From positions 4,916-68,915 of the forward strand of contig ML210290.1 in assembly GCA_004369085.1 (NCBI GenBank): a DNA stretch of 64,000 bases. The letters are read 5' to 3'. Origin of the DNA: Coprinopsis marcescibilis (taxonomy: Eukaryota > Basidiomycota > Agaricomycetes > Agaricales > Psathyrellaceae). Of this stretch, positions 24,628 through 36,256 are shown in pieces (position 1 is the first letter of the stretch; every line of letters begins with the position of its first letter). Position numbers and translations under genes: made by a program. Below the pieces are notes generated by a model, which did no database searches, was not told the origin of the DNA, and saw only the letters and a list, made by a program, of their open reading frames with translations.

Positions 24628-25091
24628 TCATGCCGTGGGCTTCTTTTCGGCGTCTTCTCCAAAGTTTTCGATTGTTCGAACGACAAGGTCGACATTCTCC
24701 AGAAACGCATTCACAGTTAGCCGTGCCAGTCGCACAGTCAGAGTTTCGAATGTCCTGGCATTCAAGATCGTCATCATCCCGAACACCATGATTACAAGGA
24801 GAACATACGCAATCAAATTCTTCCCATCCACCTTCAATATTCGCTTTACGGCCTGCGGTTGGAGCTCTGAATCGACCTCGATGACTTGTTTTGTTATCAG
24901 AGCGTGTTTTTCGGTGGCGAAGGGCACAGTAATTGTTCTGCGATGCTGATTAGGGTGTGTTTCAGAAAGTCAACTGGCTCAGCACCTTCTCCTCGAGAAC
25001 CGAGTATAAGGGTGAACCTATTGCAATAGCCTTACACTACATGCCAGTCCCCTGCCTGAGCAGTATTTGAATCTTGCCCATTGAGATGCAT
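24628..25091 (-). CDS. PCC1: EKC/KEOPS complex subunit Pcc1
   Basis: Reconstructed from three exons. Exon 1 starts at ATG 25091 (MHLNGQDSNTAQAGDWHVV) and ends at a GTAAGG donor. Exon 2 carries TITVPFATEKHALITKQVIE and VDSELQPQAVKRILKVDGKN. A second intron (GTATGT...CCAG) joins LIA to TFETLTVRLARLTVNAFLEN, and the protein ends DLVVRTIENFGEDAEKKPTA. The frame is continuous across both joints and the whole follows the Pcc1/LAGE3 pattern (WHxVTxxVPF, LIATFE, LRxxVNxFLE). Pcc1 is the small dimerisation subunit of KEOPS, which makes the t6A modification of ANN-decoding tRNAs and also affects telomeres and transcription. The ORF seen without splicing would hide the true start. Confidence 0.88.
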
Positions 25092-25387
25092 GGTCGGCTA
25101 TGGTGGGGTGGTCGTGGTTTGAGGATGAAATCCGACTGCCGGCGCCTGACAGCAATTATCGGGATCTAATCTAGTCTTCAGTTGCGCACGCCGGATCAAT
25201 GTTGCTGGTATTTTGCGAGAAAAACCAGCCAGTCCTGGCATTTCAGAATTAATTACTTGCCAACCCTATAGGATTATCGACAGGCGTTCTCCAGGCTGTA
25301 TAACCAAACGAGGCAGAGGAAACTTGAAAGTAGATACATGGCACAATAGATCCAAACGAATAGATTTGGGCAAGTACATATTCCGCG

Positions 25388-27832
25388 TCACTTCACCAAA
25401 GAGACAACCAAGGGCAATTCAGGTCGTAACTTGTTGGTTCCAACCGACGGGTATACGATCCCAGACATGTTCCAGGTAATTTCTTTCCCCCCGGAGCCAA
25501 ACCGTAAGCGTTCCAACAGCGAAAACAGAACAGCTTCTGCAAAGGGAACGATATGCAGTTAGCCTCATGGTCCACGGTCTACCGGCCAGTCCATCACATA
25601 CTCATTTCCAGTTGTGCGAACATGAACCCGAGACAGGACCTCCTTCCTCCAATAAAGGTCATCCTTCAAAGGAAGTCGTCAGCGGGTTCCAGGTAAACTG
25701 GACATTTAAACACACTCACATATTGGAATACACGCCAGGGATACGTGCATCGGTAACTGACTGTTCCAGTGTGGAAAGCCATCGCTCAGGCTTCCACTGG
25801 TGCCCATCCGGGCCCCAGACGTCTGTGTCGCAATTGCTGTTCAATATTGAGTTGTATATCCTACTCCCAGCTGGGACTACGATTTCGTTTATCAGCTTGC
25901 CCTCGGTTGTTTTTATTGGCTTGGAGAACGGAAGAACAGCGTCCTTGACAGTCCTGTTCCAAGACCAAGATCAACAATTGCACGAGCCAGTCGGAACCAA
26001 CACTCACTCTCGAGGCAGAAGTGGTATTGGTGGATAACTACCAGGCGGGCTCTCAGAAATCGAAAGTCGAAAGAGGTCGGATTGCTCACACTCGCAAAGT
26101 CTCCCTGCAGACAGCATCCAGATATGGGAGCTCGCAAAGCTGGTCATAGTCAAGCTCGCCGTATGTGTTTCTTGCTTCAAGAATTTCTTCTCTCAGTCGG
26201 TCTTGAACAGATTCATGCTGGGTTAGCAGATGGATCACTCGGGACAGAGCGCTCGAGGTGGTGTCAAGCCCACCAAACACAAACGTCCTAGCAATCATCG
26301 TGAATTCCAGAGCCCAGTAAACCAAATGAGGTACACACGAAATCTGAGCAATCACTTCTTCTTCTGGCATCCTGTCCTCTTTGGCATTCTCGATATTTGC
26401 TCTCACTGCGAAGGACTCAGCCAACATGCGAATCAGAATAACCAAATACAACTCACAAATTAGGGCCAGAATGTCCTTCCCCTCCAATTCAGCTCCGGCT
26501 TCCATTGCCTTCTGCCTGGCTGCCAATATCTCCTTCGATGTCTCGTGTATCAAGTCCGCAATGTCCTTCAGCTGCTGAACAGAGTCCCAGCCAAACACGT
26601 CGACGACGAACCGCTGCAAACGTTTTCCCCCCAGGTTCCATCGCTGAACAAATGGAATGACGAAGAACCGAGCCCAAAGCAGCTTCATGCCAACTGGGCT
26701 GTTTGATATAGAAAGTGAGTGCTGTGGTACTAACAATCGATGAAAGATAACACATACACCAGTCGCTTGAGCGCAGCTGAGAGAGGATGTTCGGCATAGG
26801 TCTCGGTCAAAGAGTCAAACGAGTGACCTAGCGCACTCTGTCCGATAAGCTCAAGCGCTACTCGAGGCAGCCACTCACCCAAATCGACCTATTAAGACTC
26901 TAGGATTGGCATTTATCAAAGGAATTTGAAGGTACGCACTTCTTTGGGACCGTCGGACGCGACTTTGACAAGAGTTTCCGAGAACTACTCCGGAAAACGT
27001 TGATTTCATTTATCCCACCAAAGGAATGTCACTTACCCTGCCTGACGCTTTCCAAAATGTTGGCACTGATTCGGTTGTGAGATATCTGTAACCGAGCATC
27101 TGTACGAAAAGCTCACCAAGCTTGCGCAGATTTGTCGTCGAGAAAACAGGGTTCAGCAGTTTCCTCTGTTTCCTATGCTTCTCGCCTAAGACGTCGACAT
27201 AAGCACACGGTAAAGCAGTAACACCCAATTGTAGTCCACCTATCGTTGACAAAAGTCCTTCGCCAAAGAGAACTTTATTCGTTCTGAATTTTCGTCAGCT
27301 ACTAAATTGAAAAGGCTTAACAGACGACCTACGTTATCAACACCTCAGTTTCTTCGTACACGTCTGCGTCCTAATAGAAGTGATCAACATTTGCTCATTG
27401 CTATGGCACATGTTGGAAGAGAACCTACCTTCACAAAGATGTGATGGAGTGCCAGCGGGTCAGATACGAACAGAGCCTTTCCACCCATAAGGCCCGCGAC
27501 CTTCAGAACTGAACCATCTGAGGTTCGAGAACCAATTCAACATTAGCAACCTCCGCATAGCAAGCAAAATGCAACTGCTTACATTTGCGTCCAAGCTCCT
27601 TCTGGAACGGCAAAGCATCGTTCGAAAACAGCTGTCCCAAGTGACCTGGAATTTGTCTCAGCACCCCTCACGACCTCCTCGTGTCATGCCGCCCACCTCC
27701 AAAGAACGACTTGGGCACCGGGCCTGGGATGACGTCAAATGGGTGACCAAAGACGAGGCGTCGTATCAAAGACCAGGTTATCCTAGTGAAGGTGTACAAG
27801 CCGGCAGCTTTCAGCAGGAAGAAGAGAGGCAT
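25388..27832 (-). CDS. Cytochrome P450 monooxygenase, copy 1
   Basis: ATG at 27832 gives MPLFFLLKAAGLYTFTRITW, a short hydrophobic anchor, then FGHPFDVIPGP, the Pro-rich hinge. Later exons read GHLGQLFSNDALPFQKELGR, GKALFVSDPLALHHIFVKD, HRKQRKLLNPVFS, and WNLGGKRLQRFVVDVFGW. The I-helix is FVFGGLDTTSSALSR, the K-helix ExxR lies in CRETLRV, and the haem-binding segment is TFIGGRRSCLGF, fitting FxxGxRxCxG. The stop is at 25388 (PLVVSLVK end). It is an ER-bound haem monooxygenase of the general fungal microsomal type; substrate unknown. It is a paralogue of the P450 at 44389-46903 and lies in the opposite orientation. About ten introns interrupt it. Confidence 0.9.
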
Positions 27833-28980
27833 GGTACCGAGGCACCCGAATAAGACACTGGTGGAACTTGAACGTGTTCGTGATGACAGTCAGCGCTTAC
27901 TTCAAGTCAGAGTCTCTAGTGCTGTTACTTGAGTTATCCCGTCGGAGTTGCTAAACTTCAGCAGGACATAGCCTCACCGCCCGGGCCACTACAATCCAAT
28001 TGACTGTTCTCATCATGGGCGCCTTCAATATCAGGCATCATAATCTAAAACAACGGGAGAAGAAAGCTTTTTCCCTACGCCCGTGATGTCCATTGGAGAA
28101 GTCCCTTAGACTTGCCTGCCTAAATCAACCTGCCTTACCCTTGAGACTTTCCGAGGCCAAGTCTATGTACTTGCTATGGATACCTTTCGACATACCGTGA
28201 TGGCAGTGGTGGTTAGATGAGAGAACGCGGGACCAAAATCGCTCATCAAATGTTGGCTGAGGCTGCAACTTGGCTGCTGTGACGGCTTGGTGAACGGGGA
28301 CCTTTTTCTATGGATGGACAAAATTCGTTGGATTGTGACATGAGCTCAACATGAGCCTCAGGCCAGTCGCATGAAGGTGCATTCCGGTGTGATGATATTC
28401 CTAAAGTGCGGTTAACGATTCAGACAGGGGAACTTCCCGCATAATCATTTGGTGCTCTGGAGAGCAGAACTTTGTTGCGAAGAGGATTGGAACGTTTCTG
28501 AGGCGTGGTAAGCGTGCTGGATAACTTCTGCCCAGGAAATATACGGATAAATGTGATTGCCAAGGATTCTCGGAGGCGAGCGTTTGGCCTCGCAGATGGG
28601 GTAATCGCTCATGTCCGTCATCTAACTCTAGCTATCGCTCAAACTCTCCGTTGTGAGTTGATCAAACCACTTGAATGTGTTTCAAGGAAGCGACACATGT
28701 CCGCTAAACGATATCCTCCCATTCCAGTTAGCGCCCAAGTGACGTGCAGAACTTACAACTTAATTGGATGCTTATCGGTCTACGAGGGAGGGGTTAGCCC
28801 AGCTCTGCGTCATAAGTCGTGTTCTTGAGCGTCAAATGCTCGTGAGGACTCCGTCATAAATCTCCGCTTGAACGAGGGACAGTCTCTGCCTTAAAAGCCA
28901 GTAATCTGTTGCGATTCTACCAGGCTTCAATTCCCCACCACCTCTTCTCAAGCTTACAGCACCTGCACAAAAATTTCTTA
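27833..28980. other. Intergenic, no supported gene
   Basis: About 1.1 kb upstream of P450 copy 1 and of the Tyr/Gly-rich gene, which diverge from it. The frames here show no protein signature. Both promoters are expected here. Confidence 0.45.
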
Positions 28981-29657
28981 ATGGATCAAGGCTACTATAA
29001 ACAAGCTCAAGGTTATGGTTATTATGATCAAGGATTTTCGGGGTACCCTTCAGGCGGCTCACTCTACAGCACGCCACCTCCCCTTACCAAGGGCCACCTC
29101 CGACGGCGTACGGGCACGCCGGCGGCCCAAATTATACCTCCTATACTCCCGAGGACTACAAGGTTCCCGTTCCAGAAGGTACATCCTTGTAGTATCTCTG
29201 CTCTTGCGAAGTCGAGAGCTCACAACTTGCTTCAGAGTACATGAAGCACTCGGACGAAGGCCGCGTCATCTCAGAGGCCCTGAAGCAGCAGCAGGAGCTC
29301 GCCAGCCACATCGAGAGGACACAAGGACTGCATCACCCTATGTTTGCGTATCTCAAAATGGCTTATACTCAGCTTACGACTGCTCAAAAACTCTTGATGC
29401 CACTTGGAAGAATTGCCGCGGCCCATATGATGCCAACAGATCAGTTGGCGAGTCTGGCAAAGGTCATGAACGATATCAGGGACCAGCTCAAACTGCTCGT
29501 ACCTAGTCTCGGTAAAACCTTGAAGCTGATGCTCAAGTCGTTCGTAAGTATGTTCAAGTGTACTTCATTGAACTCTGTTAATACTCCCGTCTAGCTCATT
29601 ATCTTTAAAATATTAATCGCCGTAGTTGCTAAAGTTGCGACTAGCACTCGACTCTAG
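28981..29657 (+). CDS. Tyr/Gly/Pro-rich protein with helical C-terminus; apparent frame break
   Basis: ATG at 28981 begins a Tyr/Gly/Gln-rich low-complexity segment (MDQGYYKQAQGYGYYDQGFS, then GYPSGGSLYSTPPP). The same composition continues only in another frame after the CCCC run near 29083-29086 (YQGPPPTAYGHAGGPNYTSY, then TPEDYKVPVPE). That second frame joins correctly through an intron (about 29179-29229) to EYMKHSDEGRVISEALKQQQ, LTTAQKLLMPLGRIAAAHMM and LKLLVPSLGKTLKLMLKSF. A last intron leads to a short hydrophobic tail ending in TAG at 29657. One extra C would restore a single frame, so either a read error or a real mutation is present. Function unknown; the YG-rich start looks like a prion-like or condensate-forming segment. 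Confidence 0.6.
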
Positions 29658-30239
29658 ATATCAGCATAATAGTGATTAATATGCAAACATCCCTAATTTT
29701 GACTGACTTGCTTCCCCCCGGGCCCCCGCGATAACCATTGTTCTCAATTAAGCGCTGGCCCTAACCTGTGTCGTACCCTCGATGCGAGTCTCATAGACTG
29801 TCCGCCGTCTTCGATTCAACCTCTCATGTGTGGATGTGGCTCTCTTTCCTTCGATACCGTTGGGAACACGAAAAGTCCTGGCGGTTGACATCCTTCAATA
29901 ACACGCCCTGTCCTGATGTTTTCCGGGATGAGCGTGACCGGTGACCTGACGGACCTGTCATTCTCACACAAAATCCCCCTTGAATTATACGCCGCCTGTG
30001 ATATGAAGTGAAGGTTTACACATGGAAATGTCGCCGTTTATGAATGCATTTGATGCTGCGATTTGAAGGACGGAGACACGCTTGAGTCATGCAACGCATA
30101 AAATCCACGTGTTCACCATTCGTTTTCCTAGCAGACAAGCGCCACTGTCTTTGATATGAGCGTGAAAGGCGTGAATTACGCCCTTTGAAGATATCTATTT
30201 TCATTTAAATACATGTGTTCGCAGAACGACAGACCTCGC

Positions 30240-30297
30240 CCCGTGAAAACCTCACGGGCGCGACAGAACAAAGTTTCAACGCGTGGAAGCCTCACGC
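30240..30297. repeat. Two near-identical imperfect palindromes, 40 bp apart
   Basis: CGTGAAAACCTCACG at 30242-30256 and CGTGGAAGCCTCACG at 30282-30296 match at 13 of 15 positions and start exactly 40 bp apart. Each can fold as a hairpin (stems CCCGTGA/TCACGGG and GCGTG/CACGC). They lie just downstream of tRNA-Ala on its strand. Role unknown. Confidence 0.75.
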
Positions 30298-30380
30298 CCC
30301 CGTAAGGATATCTTCCTCCCTATCCTCGTACCTCCTGCTTCAAGTGCGCGCAGAGAGAGAGATACAGGAAGTAACACAAT

Positions 30381-30387
30381 AAAAAAA
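30381..30387 (-). terminator. RNA polymerase III terminator of tRNA-Ala
   Basis: Seven T residues on the minus strand directly after the tRNA discriminator base. Confidence 0.85.
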
Positions 30388-30471
30388 TGGACGCATCCGG
30401 AATTGAACCGGAGACCGCCCGCAGTCAGCGTAATGCTAAGCGGGCGTGATAACCAACTACACCATGCGCCC
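30388..30471 (-). tRNA. tRNA-Ala (AGC) with a 10-nt intron
   Basis: The minus strand folds as a tRNA. The acceptor GGGCGCA pairs with TGCGTCC and shows the G3:U70 pair that identifies alanine tRNA. The D-arm is GTGTAGTTGGTTATCAC, the T-arm TCCGG-TTCAATT-CCGGA, and the discriminator is A. The anticodon stem CCCGC/GCGGG encloses 17 nt: a normal 7-nt loop with AGC plus a 10-nt intron after position 37. Total 84 nt, of which 74 are mature. Confidence 0.93.
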
Positions 30472-31259
30472 CGATGACTCCATCTGGGTCCGCTCCATCC
30501 TGATCGGCGCGCCCCTATTCTACCACAATCCGAGTTCTCAACGCTTGGATTTGACAACACCAAAAGATTCTAGAGCTCTTGAGATGATCACATTGAACAA
30601 GTCGCAGACTGCAAATATAGAGCACCAGGCTCAGACAGTACCAGACTATCTAGAGACGGCTCACATCCATCACGCCGTGAGCGGAATACAGGAAGCAGGA
30701 GGATGAGTAGATAATGTAGGGTATACACGGATATAATGGAATAGGCCGTTAAGAATAAGGATAATAAACATGCACAACGGGTGTTTGTGCCCAAAAGTAC
30801 AACAAGATGGAGCTGACGGGGTGGGGCATACAGTAAAGTACACAGGAGGGGGTTGAAGGCGAGCACCAAATACGGCGCACAAGGAAGGTCTAACCAGCTC
30901 AAATCGAAGAAACCACCGTCTTGAGAAAACCTCCATCACAACCTCCTCCAAATCCGAGCCAAAACCACGCACATAAAGCCAGCCGACTTCTCCATCACAT
31001 AAAACAGTAAAGAATCTCCAGAGACGCACCAAACGCGTTAAAATCAGAACAAATGCAAATGAAACAAATCCGCCGTCGTTATCGTAACCGAGTCAGAGGG
31101 AGGTGTCCAGCGCCCAAGTGTCCCAAAAGGGAAGAAGACTGCGATCAAGGTCCAGTTCAAAAAAGGTTGTTGCCAAGCCTTTCCGAGCTGTCGTCCGCCA
31201 CGTCTCGATTCACTTCAGGGGTATCAGGCGTTCGTTAATGGGTATCATCGCGAGGGAAT
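30472..31259. other. Intergenic between tRNA-Ala and the GPI-protein gene
   Basis: About 790 bp lying 3' of the GPI-protein gene and upstream of the tRNA. Frames up to 120 codons are open but show no protein character. No supported gene. Confidence 0.45.
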
Positions 31260-32053
31260 TTAGAGTGCCAAAGCGGCGAGGGCAGCGAGTGCACCAAGAG
31301 CCAAGGCGGGGACACCAAGTTGACGTGTTGAAGGAGCGGCGCTGAAAGGAAGATCTGCAGCGTTGACAGCACCGATAGGGTCAAAGGCAGAGTCGTCGGA
31401 CCCTGCGCTTGGGCTAGCGCGGGGAGCAGCAGAAGATCCAGCGAGGTTGCGAGCGGGGGCGCTGGTGGGGCGGCTAGAACGGCGTGAGTTCGGAATAAAT
31501 GCATGCGAATCTGTTGTTAGGCCTACCTGGCAGCGGCGGCTGAAGATGAAGCAATGAATCCAGGCAGGCAAGAGCTGTCGTCACTGGCGGCAACCGTGAG
31601 CTGAATTAGGACGAGAAATGAGCCTCAAGCATTCACGGAACATGAGGTAACCACGTACATTGCGGGTCCACGACTCGGCGTCTCCAGAGTCGGCGACAGA
31701 GAGCTGAACGACGGTTCCAGCGGGAATGTTGACTTGCCAGTCAATGAAACTCTCCGTAAGGTCACCAATGTCGACGCTGTTGACAAAAATTAAACTTTTG
31801 TTGCGCAGCTCCGGCAAACGAGGCTTACAGTGGTTCACCGCACGGTTCGTCGGCGGCAACGGCGATGACATTGTACTGGTAGGTGGTGTGTGGCCATGAG
31901 ATTCTAGCGGTCTGACACTACAACGGTTGTTAGACTACAAATTGAGCTAAAGAGTGCCAGAAAACGTACTTGAACAAGGTCGGGGTTGTTGACAGCGTAG
32001 GCAGAGAAGACGGGCGCAACAAAGAGAGCGACGGCAAGGAGTGTGGAGTACAT
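31260..32053 (-). CDS. Small secreted GPI-anchored cell-surface protein
   Basis: ATG at 32053 starts a clear signal peptide (MYSTLLAVALFVAPVFSAYA). The compact extracellular domain reads ARISWPHTTYQYNVIAVAAD, EPCGEPLVDIGDLTESFIDW, GTVVQLSVADSGDAESWT and ASDDSSCLPG. It has a few Cys, likely in disulphides. A Ser/Ala/Pro-rich stalk follows, and the chain ends in a hydrophobic stretch (GVPALALGALAALAALAL) directly before TAA at 31260, as in a GPI-attachment signal. It resembles the Ser/Thr-rich GPI-anchored proteins common in mushrooms (Kre9/Knh1-like fold is possible). Five exons are supported by frame. Presumed cell-wall or plasma-membrane surface protein; exact function unknown. Confidence 0.82.
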
Positions 32054-32358
32054 TGTTAACGATTACAAGAGAGTGTGAGTTGCGGACGCCTGGTATATAT
32101 ATCTACAGGGAGCGGTGAAGGGAGAGAGCAACACGCAGGAGAGGAGGAAAGGAACGACTGTGGGTAAAAAAAAGTAGACTGGCTGTAAGAACTCAACAAA
32201 TGGCACAAGGATCAATGGAACCCATGTTTTGCCTTATTTATGATGGCTGGGCAGATCCCAACATTCAAACCTGGAACTGATCCATTCAAAGTTCATTGTT
32301 CATTAAATTATCTCCTGCACCCTATTTCATTACTATATTCCACACCCTGTATACTACC
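32054..32358. other. Spacer between GPI-protein gene start and citrate synthase stop
   Basis: 305 bp. It holds the TATA box and promoter of the GPI-protein gene and probably the 3' UTR of citrate synthase. Confidence 0.5.
32094..32102 (-). promoter_or_regulatory. TATA box of the GPI-protein gene
   Basis: A TATATATA run about 40-50 bp upstream of the ATG at 32053, with a short AC-rich leader between. Most genes in the window lack such an element, so this gene is probably strongly or variably expressed. Confidence 0.6.
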
Positions 32359-35010
32359 CTACAGCTTCGCCAGAGCCTTGTTCTTGAAGTTCGCCAGTCT
32401 CTTGCGCTTCGTGATTCTGAGAGACAATTGCAGCCGTGAGTCGTCATGGTCACCAAACCATCGCGCCAAGCTGGCACTCACCCGGAATGTCCAATTTCAC
32501 TGGGCTCTTGTTTGGGACCTTTGACAGCCTCCCGGTGATCGATGAGAACGTAGTCGCGTTTCGGCGGCCCGACGAATATCTGCATACTCTTCAGCTGCTA
32601 GCCTGCTGACAAGGAATTGGTCAACCACACCTGTCTTGGTCGCCAGATCTTCACACCTCCCTCCTGCAGCATCATCTGGTCCAGAATCCATAAGCAACGG
32701 CACCCCTGACAAGTTATTCTCAGGACCCACCTGGCGCCAGTGTGCCAGCCACCCAACGACACGAGGTACTGCAAAGAGCACCGGGAAAAAGTCCAGCGGG
32801 AAGCCTGATCGACGACAATGTTTAGGCTTCGGTTACTCTCTTTGCGGATAGAAGGCCAAGCTCACCCATTGCTCTGTAGATCAGTCCACTGGGAATGCAT
32901 CGTCAGTCGGTTCTTGCCCTTAGTTGCCCTTAATTACCTCCTGCAATGAATAGTAAGTAGCCTTCTAGCTCCACCAGAATTAAGACCCACCAGAAATCGA
33001 CATTAGGGGCAAGCTTGCGACTGATAAAGTATTCGTCTTTCATAGCAGCCTCATGCAAGGCCATAGCTGTTTCAAGGAGCTCGTCCGTCCCGGTCCTGCG
33101 GCCTACCTCAGTACGGCGGAATGCGCATCACGAATACACTTACACTTTGAATACCTCGTCGGCAGTCTTGCGGACGATGAATGAGCGAGGATCCGACTTC
33201 ACATGCCTGTCAGCACCTTCTCGGGGTCCAGGCGATCCTCAGCACTCACAGTCTTGTATACACGGTGTCCGAAACCGGACAGCACCTTCTCCCTCTTCTT
33301 GACTGCCTCAATGAAAGCAGGAACATTCTCGGGCCTAATGTTGCAACGGTCGCCAAGTTACATGTTCAACAGACAATGTTCAAATGTTCAATCAATCAGA
33401 TAAATAAAATGATAATTGAGATGGGCTGTCATTTCTGCGGGTGAGATGGGGACTTACTTTCCAATGGATATCAGCATGCGGATTACAGCCTCGTTGGCAC
33501 CCCCTGTTACGCCGCACGTTCATGAGCTCGAAGAACCGGCACCCGAATAAAATAAAAGCATACATACCGTGTAACGGCCCACTATACCCCGAGAACCAGT
33601 ATTAAACCAAGCAAGAAATTCTTCATACAAGCAACACTCACTATAACGATGCACATCCGGCGCTTAACAAACGTAGCCAAGCATCAGCCAAGCCACTAAA
33701 TCAGGAATAAAGACCGGACTGACGCAATAGCGGAATACGGATCTACGAGCGAGCTTCCGGTTTGCAGGACAGTTGTCGACGAAGCGTTCAATTCGTGATC
33801 AGCGTGGAGAAGGAAGAGAACGTCGAGGGCCTTTTCGAGGACGGGGTTCGGAGTGTAATTCTCTTCGCCGAGGTGGTCCATTTGGTACAAGAAACTACAA
33901 GTTCGTCAAGCTCCCGCGAATGAATACAGATCTGCGCTACTTACGACCCGGTGTAGCTCAGGCCGGTGGGAGGAGTAACGAAATCTCGACCTTGGCGAAC
34001 ACGGTAGGCCATTCTGGGTCTTCAATTAGTCATTTTTGAGGTAAATCCCATGGATATAAGCTCACGCAGCGAGAGTTGTGGCTTTTCCAATAAGCCTGTA
34101 TATTTGCTTGTCCATCACGGCGAGCGAAGCTGCGTCACCTTTTGTGAAGAGGCTTTGACCTACATAGGGGGATGGTTGAGACCGTGACCCGCTGACCGTC
34201 GACTACAGGACCTACCTTGCAAGGACGGGTTGGCTTCGGCATAGTAGGACCCGAGATACGCAAATGCACTGGTCAAAATGGCCATAGGGTGTGCGTCATA
34301 TCTGCACAGAGTGGGAGATGAGTATCGAACGAAAAGGTTTGGCAAACGTTCTGCATACCGGAAAGAACGACAGAATTGCTCAGCCTCCGAGTGCATAACT
34401 GCGTGGTGCAGAACCTCTCCTTCCCAACTCGCGAATTGCTCCTTGCTAGGGAGGTGGCCGTAGATGAGGAGGTATGCTGGATGTAAAACTCAGCCGGGTA
34501 TCCCTAGATCGAAATGAGATGACCTTACAAGTCTCCAGATGGTTCGAATGCAGAGCAAGCTGCTCAATAGGGTATCCTCTGTGAATCTCGTTTAATGTCG
34601 GGAAAGAAGGGCAGGCTGCATAGTTACACACCGGTATCTGAGGACTGGGAAATGCGTATAGTGTCAGTATTTCCAAGTACAGCAGCTGAGAACAGGAAAG
34701 GAAATCGCACCTCCAGCTTCACCGTCGATGTATGTGATTTCACTACGCATCACGGCGGTGTTCAGATATCCCTTGTCCGAAACCCGCAGACCTTTGTCCG
34801 TCTCATTCTCTGGACGTTCGTCGGCCTTGAAAGGTGCTGTCATAGCCTTGAAAGCCGTGGCTTGTATGCTGTTTTCCGAGATACTGAACGCCCGTATCGT
34901 CAGTCCCCAACCGACAGGAAAACGTCGGAATGTACTAACGGGACAGTGTACACCTTGCCAGTACGGTTGTCCGTTACTGTCAAGCTCTGGTCTCCTCCTT
35001 GTTTGCCCAT
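32359..35010 (-). CDS. Citrate synthase ending in a peroxisomal signal (AKL)
   Basis: ATG at 35010 gives [20 protein letters not shown]. Conserved stretches follow over many short exons: [48 protein letters not shown], and the catalytic-His regions [12 protein letters not shown] and [14 protein letters not shown]. Then come [26 protein letters not shown] and [20 protein letters not shown]. The last exon, reached through an intron after GHSG, reads [18 protein letters not shown] and stops at 32359. The C-terminal AKL is a type 1 peroxisomal targeting signal, and the N-terminus has no obvious mitochondrial presequence. It condenses oxaloacetate and acetyl-CoA; the peroxisomal form would serve the glyoxylate cycle and acetyl export. 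Divergent from the Git1-like permease. Confidence 0.92.
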
Positions 35011-36256
35011 TTCGTCTAGATAGTTGGCTATAGATGCTTTAGGTCGCAGCAATCAAACGTCCGTGTATCTGTGAGTAGAGTGTGGGGTGCTACGTGCCAA
35101 GTATTGCTGACCAGGTAAGCGGTTGAGGAGAACACTGAGTGCTATTCGTTCGTGCGAGTTGTCGAAGAGAAGTACGGGGAATACAGGGAAGAATCAGAAA
35201 GGTCCGAGGTTTGAGAAAAGCAGAAGTTCCTGGACGCTCCGGCTCTGTTGATTCAAATGGCTTGTAGCTCGTTGGCCGAGGAATGCAAGTTTGCTGGACC
35301 GACCGACGTCATCCGGCGCGAATTTCACATGCTCGTCGTAAGTGTTGTAGGCCGGTGATATCGGCAACCACAGGGCGGGGTTACCATATCTGGAGCACCC
35401 GACGTTGATGCGCATGTGGCGTGAGAGTCTGCGTCAAGCACGGCCGCTGCGGATTCTGTAACTACTAGTACTAACGTTAGTAACCGCGACAATAACGACC
35501 ATGCACACTCACAGGCAACCACACACCGGCTGTTGATTGTTATCTACTCTGCATGCGTCCACCTTCAGCCTGTGATTTCCAATTCTGGCTCGCATTTCAC
35601 GAACATACAATCCAGTGCCAGCATTGAGCACCGCAACATTTTCATTGCTGCTCAGCCGTATGAAACCCGACGAGCTGTATTCTGGAGCTTGCAGGTATTC
35701 GACCAACTCCCACTTGTCGGAACCTGCAGACTATAGGACCAATGGACCAGCGTCCAGCATGGCACACGCTACCCACTTCACGTTTCTGATGTGCTCTGAT
35801 GTACCCCCTCTCCGTGGCGAACGTGCATATATCGTTATACAGTTCTCGATATCTAAACATATCACATTGGTGTTCTTCTCGGCGACACAACTCTCCCATC
35901 TGTTGAAAGCAGGTTCTCTCAGCTTTCGTCTCGTTACTTTGGTCAAGATCAGATCAATCCACTTGCAAGTTCCAGGATTCTCGCCCCATTTGGGCCGTCC
36001 ATGAACCGCATGATATGCCTTTCTATCAACGATTCAACCTTAACGTGCGTCCACGATTAGATGGAGCAAACCCGTCTTTATCCCGTTCTCATGATCTGCT
36101 ACAGGTGTGCTTCTTCTCGGGAATCTGTTATTCGGATGCATTGCTACATATAAACCATGCTGTCCCGATTGGCAACTCTCTGTGGATCCCCACTTTCCAC
36201 GACCTCAGTCTTGCTAACGCTCATCTCAGTTATAGAGCTGCGAGAATCAGTTCAGG
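35011..36256. other. Divergent intergenic region, citrate synthase / permease
   Basis: About 1.25 kb between two divergent starts. No supported gene; frames up to 142 codons overlap it without protein character. It should hold both promoters and possibly an untranslated leader intron. Confidence 0.45.

Larger units (their letters stand above)
29658..30387. other. Intergenic before tRNA-Ala, holding a hairpin pair
   Basis: About 730 bp without a supported gene. The only clear structure is the pair of similar short inverted repeats at 30240-30297, listed separately. The T-run terminator of tRNA-Ala lies at its right edge. Confidence 0.5.

Noticed and set aside
29015..29506. 163-codon open frame over the Tyr/Gly-rich gene
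   Set aside because: It is a shifted frame of the real exons, with Arg-rich composition typical of a shadow. It ignores the good introns.
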